DNA of 64,000 bases from Holacanthus passer (taxonomy: Eukaryota > Chordata > Actinopteri > Pomacanthidae): contig JAFREQ010000043.1 of the NCBI GenBank assembly GCA_025331565.1, positions 1,240,001 through 1,304,000 of the forward strand, read 5' to 3'. Within the stretch, counting starts at the first letter, position 1; the number at the start of each line of letters is the position of its first letter. Made by a program: the position numbers and the translations under genes. Below, one piece after another: positions 12,152-22,800 of the stretch. Below the pieces are notes generated by a model. It worked only from the letters and a program-made list of their open reading frames with translations, searched no databases and was not told where the DNA came from.

Positions 12152-13184
12152 GTCTAACAAATCAGGTTACATAATAATCACTGGGAGAAATCAGAGATCC
12201 TGATGTAAAAGACCATCATTGTGCTATTGAATAGCTCCACTGTGTGACCACGCTCTATACTGCTGCTGCTGCTTTAATGTGATCGTTGCAACCACTTCCT
12301 CACTATAGAGCTATAGTGCTACTGTTTGCTCACATACATGATGTATTTTCATATATTTGAAAGGGAACCTATAGTATTAATGTAATGTATTGTGCAATAT
12401 TAACTCTGCACTTATGATGCATTTCTGTGAATCATAAATAAACCAAATCCATGTCTTACGTTTTGGTCTGTTTATTAGCGCATTAAACATTACATAATGA
12501 TATGATGAAGTGATTTTTATATATTATAAAAAACAGGGAATTGGTCTGTTACATGCACTTAAAAAATAGATAAATCTTTAGTTAGGAAGAAAATCTGACC
12601 TGAGAGCTGAGGTGTGTGGTACGTGGTCAAAACCAATACTTGATAGGTCACAGTATCTCTGGTAAATAGGATTGTGGTGTCAGTTATCGGGCCTCAGCAT
12701 CTTCTCTTGTTTCTTCTCAGTTGCTGTTGTTTTACATCTTTAATGCAAAATATTTTGAGCACACTCAAAGACGTCACTTACCTGCAGAGCAAGGAGGCAA
12801 GGTGGAGGAGCAGAGAAGGATAGAAACAGCACCTGAACCTATGTAGGTCTAGTAACTAATATTTTGAACTCCTACATATCCACAAGTGACTCATCTAAGT
12901 GTGTTTCAAATGCAACTTCATTTTCAATCTGGTGGAGTTCTTAAAGTTTCCAAATATAGCAAATATGTCAAGCTGAAATTGGGATGAAAGTGTGTTAAAT
13001 GATTCACAAGACATCTGATATTTCATTTTAAGAGTCACACAACTACAGTTAAATGTTGAGACGCACTGTATGTACGATACAGAATATATAAGAGCCTTAC
13101 TTTAGAGTGAGAAACAATTTTACATAATGAGTTATTTAACTCTTCATGAGATCAATTGTTTAATTAATACCTTGATTGGTTTCA

Positions 13185-13500
13185 ATCCAGTTTTACTCCA
13201 TTACATTTATTTGATAACTTTAGTTACTAGTTACTTTGCAGATTCAGACAAATAATGCAAAAAAAGAAATCAACTAATAAACTATGATGTATTAAGCTGC
13301 CCAGCACTACATGAAGTTATTAGAATTATCTCCACTAGCTGCAACATTCTTGAAGAACACAGTAGTGCTTCAATGAATGTAATAAATATCATTTTGAAAT
13401 GGGCCATAATGATTACTTTTACTTTTGGTACTTTACGTAAAGTTTAATACTTTTGTAGTTATACTTAAGTAAGAGATCTGCATACTTCTTCCACCTCTGG
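13185..13500. repeat. Teleost dispersed repeat fragment (TTACTAGTTACTTTGCAGATT ... CTTCCACCTCTGG)
   Basis: TACTCCATTACATTTATTTGATAACTTTAGTTACTAGTTACTTTGCAGATT is the same motif as at 26300-26395. The right end, CTTAAGTAAGAG...ACTTCTTCCACCTCTGG, is the typical terminus of this family in fish. Much decayed; class not certain. Confidence 0.55.
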
Positions 13501-13535
13501 TATCAGCACTTTTACTGAAGTATCTGAGTACAGAG

Positions 13536-13661
13536 GGGCGTCCGTATACTTTTGGCCACTTTTGGTGTTTCACTTGTATGTGTCCAACAGCTGAAAGGCG
13601 TGTACCACATGGACCAATCAGAGAGCTCGAACACTCTGTTACAAAATACACTATATGATAA
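13536..13661. repeat. Probable small DNA-transposon (MITE-like) remnant
   Basis: GGGCGTCCGTATACTTTTGGCCAC at the left and AAAATACACTATATGATAAAA at the right recall the two ends of fish Tc1-related short elements (TACACTATATGGACAAAAGT type). Remnant only, with no coding capacity. Confidence 0.4.
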
Positions 13662-13806
13662 AAAGAAATATAATAACATTTAACATAACATAATAACATA
13701 AAAAAGAAAGAAAAATTAAATAAAGTATACGATTACACCACATAGGTCAGAAAATGTCGTTTCTTGTTAAACTTTTAATTTTCAGTTTCGGTTTTCACGG
13801 CTGTCA

Positions 13807-13814
13807 TGACGTCA
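13807..13814. promoter_or_regulatory. Perfect CRE palindrome TGACGTCA upstream of RECQL5
   Basis: The full 8-base CREB/ATF site lies 57 bases upstream of the RECQL5 start codon. Known CRE sites cluster close to transcription starts, so this probably marks the core promoter. Whether it is bound cannot be judged from sequence. Confidence 0.5.
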
Positions 13815-13870
13815 CCTGTGTGCGACCGCGCCAGAGAGGTTTATATGAGTTGTGTGCAGAGACACAGACG

Positions 13871-16800
13871 ATGACAACAACTTTAAAACAAGCTTTAAAA
13901 ACCCACTTTGGGTTTGAGAGCTTTCGGTCCAAACTGCAGGAAGATGTTGTCAAAGCGGTCACCAGAGGTGAGTCAGAGAACAGCGTGTTTATCTCCTTTA
14001 TCTCGATGCTAACGAGCAGACGTTAGCTTGTTTGGTAACAACAGCAAAACTTAACTGACGTTTTCGTTCACGTTCAAATATGAGACTCAGCTCGGATTAT
14101 GCCTCACATGTGGTGTTAGAGAGTAATGTGTGTGGTGTTGTCTTTCTCCAGGTGACAGGGATGTTTTTATTTGCATGCCCACTGGAGCAGGAAAGTCCCT
14201 CTGCTACCAGCTGCCTGCAGTCCTGGCTCAGGGTATTACTCTGGTTATATCCCCGTTAATCGCCCTCATTCAGGTCAGTCTCTGCTTGTGCTGCTCCACT
14301 GCAAACCCGTCAAACACATGTAAGATCTGTTCCAGAAAGCAGGTTTAACAAACTCTAAGCTCAGCCCTGAACTCTGAGTTGATGAATCCTGAGATGGGAA
14401 ACACTTAGTTTTGGGTTTCAAAACAGCTGATCTGAGTATGTTCACTCTGAGTTAATCTACTCACAACTATAAAAAGCCATCATTCACTGAGCTCTGATAA
14501 TACGATTCACAACTGCAACCAGCAAGAATAAAAAAGGGTTAGAAGGTTTAATATGTGCTTATTGCGAGTATGAGCACATTTCCAGAAAAATAAAGCAACA
14601 CAGCTGCAGTGGCAATGGAGAGAGAATTGATGTGGGAGAGAATCGCTGCCTGAGACACCATGTAAGTTTGAATGCAGTAGTCTATTCATTTAACATTTAA
14701 GCACACATACTTTTAATATATTGGGATGGAAATGTGCAGTTATTGAATAACATTTTTAAATGTTCATTTAGGTGCTATCCCATAGACACAAAGAGCACTT
14801 GGAAGCAGTTGAAAATGGAATTTAAAAACATCGTTCAAACAGGTAAGGCATTTTTTTGCTTAAGGCTATAGGCTCATCATTGTACCTCACTATGTTTTTA
14901 ATCATATTTGACTAATTAAACAAAGTAAATATCATCTTGTGGCTATTTTAATTAGTGGTTGCTTTAACTTAAAAGCAAATGCTGTTTGAACACATGTAAA
15001 TGTCCTCTCATCTAATATCCTGCTTGGTGAATTGATTTCTCCCAATATACTCTTAAGAATGAGTATAAAATGTATACTGAAGTGATGAGAATGAATAATA
15101 AATGGAAAACCAACCTGCACATTCTTATCCTTTTTAACAGAGCGTGGCTGGGCATTACCAGGAGAAGTGTCCATCAGCTTCCGCAGCACAGATTAACACA
15201 GTGAGATGTTCTGTAAATGCCAGGTTAATTCTGCATGTAGAACTATAGAATTTAATGTCTTATGTGTTTTCAGGTAGCAGTAAGGAATCATAAAAATGCA
15301 TCTCATCAAGAAAATGGAAAAAAATGATCAAGAAATTGTTTACTTGGGGTGGCAGATTAGAAGGGCGGATCTTGAAATTGAATTACTGGATTGTCAGTTA
15401 AAGGTTGTTGCATGGTCACAGGAGAATCATGTTAATTGTTGGAACAATATAAAATTGTTTTGTTTGGAGTTGGAAATAAAGCAGACCAAATGAAATGTGA
15501 AAGATTTGTCATTATTTGACTGCTGGGAGTGGTGGTAGCTCAATCTGTGAAGTGATTCTGGCAAAATATGTGTCTAATAGTCTGAGAGCATGTGTGAGAG
15601 ATGATCAAAGGTGTTGTAGAATGATAGAGTGTGACGAGCGAGCAGGTTAGCTTCACAGACCCAGAGTTTAAGTCACCTCTTTTTCTGGAACCCAGAGTTT
15701 CCCTCATCCGTGGGTTAACAAACTCAGAGTTTTCAAACCTGCTTTCTTGGAATACACCCCTAGTGTGCAGGCTCAATTGTGTGTGACTCCCTCCCTGTGT
15801 TTCTCCCCAGGACCAAGTGGACCACCTGAAGGAGCTCAACATCCCTGCCTGCTCCATTAACTCCAAGCTCCCAGCTGGCGAGCGCCGTCTGATCCTGGCT
15901 GACTTAGGGAGCAGCAGCCCCAAGCTGAAGCTGCTCTACATCACTCCGGAGATGATGGCCTCTCCCTCGTTCCAGCCCTGCCTGACAGACCTGTGCTCCC
16001 GCGGTCTGCTGTCTTACCTGGCTGTGGATGAGGCTCACTGTGTCTCCCAGTGGGGACATGATTTCAGGCCAGACTACCTCAAACTGGGCGGGCTGCGCGC
16101 TCGCATGCCGGGGGTTCCTTGTTTGGCCTTGACGGCGACAGCGCCCAAGAACGTACAGGAGGACATTGTTCAGTCCCTGCAGCTGAACTCGCCGCTGTCT
16201 TTTGTTACGCCTGTCTTCCGCAGTAACTTGCACTATGATGTTATCTTCAGGGAGATTCTGCCAAACCCCTACGTCCACCTCCATGCCTTCATCAAGAAGG
16301 CGCTGGCACTGGACAGCAGCTCTAATGGACAGGTTGGTAGATTTGGTTCTTTGAGAAGGTGGGATTGTTTGTGTGGAACTGCTCCTTGTCTCTGAATGGC
16401 AGATCACTAGCTTTGATTACACGACTTATGATTATGATCAAAAACTTGTGAGTTGGCAACCCAAGTTACACAGTGCAAGAATAGGTGTTTGGGATGCAGG
16501 GTGGGAATGAAAGAGGCACCATTGACACTATTACAAATCAGTGTACCATAAAAATGATTTTGAAGCTGTCTTTTTAAAGGTAAAATAGTTACTTAATGTT
16601 GCTTTAATGTAGCAATAAAATCTTGTGTGCATATTACCTGTCATGTAGGCTGATGTCAATCAATCTTTGATAAGCCAGTATTAGCTTCCCTTGAAGATGA
16701 GCGTAAGAAGCTTGGTTTCTTAACCTACTGTATGTAATATTTGTCAACAGGGTTGTGGGATTGTGTACTGTCGAACCAGGGAAGGCTGTGAAACTGTGGC

Positions 16801-19800
16801 TTACCAGCTGACCAAGCTTGGAGTCTTGTCCAAGGCTTATCATGCAGGTTAGACTCATTTCCTCTTTGTAAGTTGTAGGATTGGGAAAAAAAAAAGGTTT
16901 GGGCTCAAATGCTTGAATTTTACACTGCAGGTCTGAAGGCAGGAGATCGCACAGAGGTCCAGAATGAGTGGATGCAGGGGAAGGTGCTGGTTATTGTAGC
17001 CACCATCAGCTTCGGGATGGGAGTAGACAAGGCCAATGTCAGGTGAGTCAGTGAGGTTTTGCTGTATTGTTTTATCTTGGCTGGAGAATTAGTTTACATG
17101 CGTAAACTAATTATTACTAATTACTAATTAACTAAATGTATTTGTTAATCCTGCAGATTTGTAGCTCATTGGAACCTGGCGAAGTCCCTGGCCAGCTACT
17201 ACCAAGAGTCAGGGCGAGCTGGGAGAGACGGACAGCCGTCCTCCTGCCGCACATATTACTCCCCGAGAGATACGGAGCAAATGAACTTCCTCATCAGGCA
17301 GGAGGTTAATCGCAGACAGGTCAGCACTCTAACACAAGATCTCAAAATGTGAGGAGATAAATAAAACTCAGTATCACTTCAATATAAACATTTTGCAATT
17401 TTGCTTGCAGGAAAAGCGAGGCTTTGCAAAGGAAGCAGACAAGACGGCCATTACAGACTTTGAAGCCATGGTGTCGTTCTGTGTACAAGAAGCGTGAGTT
17501 CAGAGCACACATGCGTGCAAGTCACTTTTAGTTTATTGCATACAAATTAAGAGTAAAGTCAAAATATCACACCATTACATATCCCTTTCACATATAGTTT
17601 TATACATGAAACTTCACTTTGAGTATATGCTTTGCATTTCAAAATAAAAGTCCATTTCAGTTTGTGCACAACAGAGGGCAGACTTGATCTCTCTCTTTTA
17701 GTTTTTGTTGTGAAGTGTCAGGAAACGCTATCAGGTTTGAGAACAGCTCTCCCCTCAGGAGGATCTTACCTAAATCTGACTGTCAGTTCTCATTCCTTAA
17801 GAATGACACATAGTTAAGTTTAGAAAGACACTAATAAACCAAGTTGTCTTTCCTCTTCGTATCTCTCTGTGCAACTTGCTGAAGGTTTCAAGATTTTTCC
17901 ACACAAGATTATATCTCATACTCTGTGTATTTGCCCACATTTTTAAAGATCCCTTGGGTTGGCCCTGCCTTTTCCACAGGTCAGGGGTGTTGTTGCCCCG
18001 TGAGGTGCAGGGATGCCCTAGGGAATGTAGCCTCTCCTGAAAACCTGGCAGCTGTAGCAGGTGTGTTTGGCAGCCAGTCAGGACATCCTTCTCTGCATTT
18101 GTCAGGTGTTTTGTTGTTTAAGGGTTGGGCTCCTCTAGTGCCACTCAACACGCCCTGTACAAGGCCCCGTCGCTTGCTGAAATGTCTCGAATGTCCGCCT
18201 GTTGATTACATGACCATGACTCTGGAGGATGTTTTGCACCACGTCCTGTTTGGTTGAAACATTTGCTCAGATGTTTGACCCCTTAGTCTTGGTCTTGCGA
18301 CAGCAGCAGCAGGTCACGCATGTCAGCACTGTCATGAGCAGGACCACCACTGCAAATGAAAACAGCATCATGTCCTCACTCTTTAAAAAAACATAAAAAT
18401 GAGTAATAATAAACAACGAAGACTCACAGATGAAGGTTAGGAGGATGAAGAAAGCTGCCAGGTCTATAGGGGTGGCATTGGGCAGATCCTGCAGCTTGAC
18501 CCATATCTTGTTCAGGAGGTTCAGTGCCCCTTCTTTGGCATCCATCCTAGAGAGGCAAAAATGAGGTGGAGGCATTTACAGTCGGTCACGCTTGAATTTG
18601 GTTTACACAGTATCTCGTTTGTCTGTCTGCGTTCAGTGTCATCAGGATGTATCTCCTGTTGCTTGTTAGTGACACCCTTAGCGGGTGAGGCGTCACTGGT
18701 GTGTTGACACGAACACATAACTTTCAGCTTTTGATTTATGAACTTGATAAAATGCTGTGGTTCACTTTTTTTTAAAAGAAAAAGTTGGAGGATTACAGTG
18801 AGGAAAAAGTACGCAGTAAGGGAGTGCACAGATGTAAACCATGTGTTTTTTGTAGCTATAAAGCTTAATCAGTACCTCTATAAAACAATTTCAACACAAG
18901 CTGAATATTCAAATTTTCATGGAGCTAAGATTTATTGCAGGGCTGCTGTTTACAGTAATACTGCTTTATACTCTGAGTGTTACTAAATGTTTTCATGCTA
19001 TTTTGCGCATGAAAGCAGCCACTTTGTGCCAGTTTTAGTGCAGCAGAACTCACATGAAAGAGCCTTTTGAAGTGCAGTTTGAGATTTTAAGAGCATGCGG
19101 ACGCCAAACCTGTTATCACTTTAGAAAGAGATTTAACTATTGAGGTCATGTGGCAGACGGCCCCTTGATGATGATATCTGCACAGCCACAGTTTGCTGGG
19201 GGTTAATTTTAGACCATGTTTGTATCACTTTTTGAATATTAATACTCAACACACAGATTAGATTAGAATTACAGATGTGTTCATCCCGTGAGAAACTCAG
19301 TCATCCAGGTGTTAAAAATATCATTGGTACAACTACAGAGTCACCCAACAACCTTATTTTAAATCAGGCTTTTTTAACTTCACAATGCTTATAAGTATTT
19401 TGGAGCACATTCTTCACATTCTCTTCAACCTGCAGTATTTCTCAGGTCCGTTGCCCCCTCAAACTGCACATGCACAGCCACACTCCCAGTGAAAGGGCAC
19501 TTACCTGTGAGAGTCTTTGTTGTGTTCACACGCTCAGCCCAGCCCCGTCTGACAAACGGGCAAAAAATTACAAGACTGAAGTAAGCAGACCAGTTGATGG
19601 AGGAGGAGACGGCAGGTAACTCCTTCAGGGAAGAAATGCCTTGTTCATCATGAACGCTGAAACGTGCAGCACATCATCCAGAGGAGGAGCAGACAGAGAT
19701 TAGCTGTCAGGTCGAGATTAGAATTAGGAGGGATAATTCCTCTGGTACTGATGATCTTCTGCTCGAGGAGTGGAGGAAAAGTGAGATGACAGACAAAAAC

Positions 19801-22800
19801 AAAATCCCATCCACTGCTCTTCTGTCCTCCTTCATGCACTTCTTTTTCCTTTGTTGCTCTTTGTGGTTTCTGGTGGTGACACACAGTCGTTATCTGCTGT
19901 GCTTCACTGTAGTTCGTCTGCCTCCGGGGCTGTTTTCTCCTCAGCAGTCCTCCCTGGGAGTGACTGTTGCTTCAGAGTCTTTGTGTGCCTCTCTGTCTTT
20001 CCCCACCTCTTCTGGTGAAACTGCTCCTCTCTCTTTCATGGCTATGCAGCGTTCCCATTTCCAGCAAAGTAGTTAGTATGTTGTTGAAGTTGCTCGTCTA
20101 ATGGGCTGGTTCCCAACACAGTCTGTGCGTGTGGTTGTGTGAATATAGGCTGTTACATAATACTGGATCTGATACAAAACTGAGAGGCTGTTTTTTATTT
20201 TAAAATAGCAACTATGACATCTAAATCTGGTGTTGTAATAAGAAACATGAGATGTTGGAGGAAGGTGAGCTCTTGTTAGAAATGAAAAGGGGCATTGTGT
20301 CCAAAAATACTAAAATTGGAAGAAAATAAGACTATTTACCTCCGAAATCAAGATTTAACTTGCTCTCATGCATTCTTATTTGTAGTCCATGAAGAAATGC
20401 TGAAGTCATTATGAGGGCTAATGGCTCTGGGTTTAGTTTTGTGATTGTCAGACTACTGTATTTTTTATGTCATGTGATCCTTGTTTCATTGGGACAAAGG
20501 TCAACATTGATCTTATTCATGTGTGACGGTTACACAATGGCTAAAAGATCAATGATGCACGAGATAGTCAGTGTGAGATGGAGAGAATGCTGTGTGCTCA
20601 AAAACATCATCAGCTTGACCTTTTTAAATGGACACTCAGCAGATTTAATGTCACACCGTCTTGCATTCATATCACCAGCCTGTCCTTCCATGTCTTTAGT
20701 TTTTAATCGTCAATGTCTCCCATCTTCCCACCAGTTGTCGCCATGCCACCATCTCCAAATTCTTTGGGGACAAGACGCCAAACTGTGCCGGAGCCTGCGA
20801 CTTCTGCCGTAACCCCAAAATTGTCCGAGCCCAGCTGGAGAAGGCGGCTGCGCTCAGCACCAAGACCGAAGCTCAGAGCAAAGAGCCCAAAGGAGCGTTT
20901 GGATTCCAGCCGGGCCTTTACGAAGGAGGAAAGAAGGGCTACGGCTTTGAAAGGCAGGACGACTTCAGTGGCGCTGTCTGAAATGTTTGATTTACCCCAC
21001 TTACTTTGTAACGTAAACTACCTCACCTTGCAGGCATGATGAACCAGAAGCTGCTGGTGGTGAAGATGACAGCACAAAGAGGAAAAAGGAGTTTTCTGAT
21101 CTCTTCAAGAAGCAGATGAACCTGCGGAAGGTGAGCGACAATCATCGACACACACAAGCTCTTTTCTAAAATGTTTATTTTCTACAGCTATGAAAAACAA
21201 CTCTATGCAGTGTGTGCCTTTGTACATCTGTTGGCCAGCTGTTGGCAGCAGGAAGGTATGGAAGGGGCTGCTGAGGCCCCTGTAAGTGAGGATTGCGGTA
21301 AATCGCTCCCACATGTTCATTGGTGCAGCATTGAAGTGAAACTATTCCTCAGCAGGTCCAAGTGGAGCTTGTCCAGTTTACAACATCAATAAAAGCAGGA
21401 ATGTCATGTTTGTGAAATAGTGGAAAAATGACAATAAACAACAAAATTTGGAGTTGTGGTGATGGAAAGGAGGATCCCACACCATTCAGAACTTCTTTTA
21501 AATCTGCCAACTTAAAGTGGTATTCCACCCAAAAAATGTATTTATGAAATAAAGTACTAATCCCATGTAGGCTCAAAAGTCTTGTCTTAAAACAAGTATG
21601 AATGTTTGGAAGATACTGAGCGAATGGTTGGACTTTTTCTTCTCTACAAAGTGGATTGAGAATATATTGTAGATACTTTTTTCTGCTGTGTTCTCTTTTG
21701 ATGAGGATATTACTAACTTTTAAAGCCAAAGCTAACAAGGGTCTGGTTCAAACTCCAAAAATATATTTATTATATTTATATTACTGTATTTTGTGAATTT
21801 TTTGTCTTTATTGGCTAGTGCCAGTGGAAAGATGACAGGAAATGAAGGACTAACAACAAAGGTCCCTAGCTGAGCTCAAACCTTGAGGTTGCTGATCATG
21901 GTCGATGCTTTAATCCAACAAAAGACGTATTCAAATAGGTTCATTTGCCGGTGTAAGGGTTAAGTGTGTATGTGGATATTGAATGGCAGGAGGTGATGCT
22001 GCAGACATGGAGGAAGTGTACCAGTGTGTCACTTCTCCTTCTGGAAGTTAAATAAACTTCTGTCTGTGCTCATGCTTCTCTAGGGAACTGGCGGTCCGAG
22101 GGAAGACTTTGTTCCTCCAGGTAATATCCAGAGAAAAATAGAATAATTATGAATGGATGTCCGGGCTCATCTGTGCTGTCATATAACCAGTGTGTCCTAC
22201 TGTGCAGATGCTGACTGTCCACTCAGAGAGGCCAGCAGCCAGAGGATCCCTAAGCTCACTGTGAAGGTACAACACAAGACTTGACCACATTCCCCATACC
22301 TGCTGCACCCATTAACACATCTCCAGGAATTTCATCTGTCATAAGATCTGAAGAAAGGTGGCAGAGCTACACTATTGATCTAAATAACAGTACACATACA
22401 GCATCTGAAAGGAAAAGAACAAACAAGTGCAACATTTTGTCCAGTAAAAGTTTGCCATTATGAGCTGAATCTGCAGCTTCACTATCTGAATCCTCAGCAT
22501 CTTCAGCTCATTATGGTGGACGGTTTTTCAAAATGTGAGGATATTTCTTGATTATGCGTGCAGCTAAAACACTTTGATGTGATTAGTATTTTTCAATACA
22601 CAAGTGTAGGAATTTTACTAATTTTAGCCTTCTCTGTGGAATCCATGTAGCACTCATATATCTTACACTTGTTTTGCTGGTTTTTCTTTGAATTTAATTA
22701 ATTAATTAATTCTGTTTCAGACCAGAGAGCACTGCCTGTGCCTCTTGCAGGAGGCATTATATGGCCACCAGGGGGCAGAAGACGCATTCAAGTAATAATG

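Larger units (their letters stand above)
12450..13740. other. Intergenic region between the SPRY gene and RECQL5, repeat-bearing
   Basis: No gene seen. It is AT-rich and holds the two repeat fragments listed separately. Confidence 0.6.

Noticed and set aside
13754..13870. In-frame N-terminal extension of RECQL5 starting at an upstream ATG (13754)
   Set aside because: The extra residues have no counterpart in the family, the CRE-containing promoter lies within them, and the family start aligns with 13871.
17925..18257. 110-codon + strand open frame
   Set aside because: It lies over the presumed 3' UTR of the antisense SMIM5 gene, with no family similarity or splice context.
18267..18575. Unspliced 102-codon reading of SMIM5
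   Set aside because: It reads through a good intron (GTGAGT...TTTGCAG). The spliced 66-residue product matches the family.
20713..21039. Open frame overlapping RECQL5 exon 8
   Set aside because: It is in another frame. The helicase frame (20736 onward) carries the zinc-binding cysteines and joins in phase on both sides.
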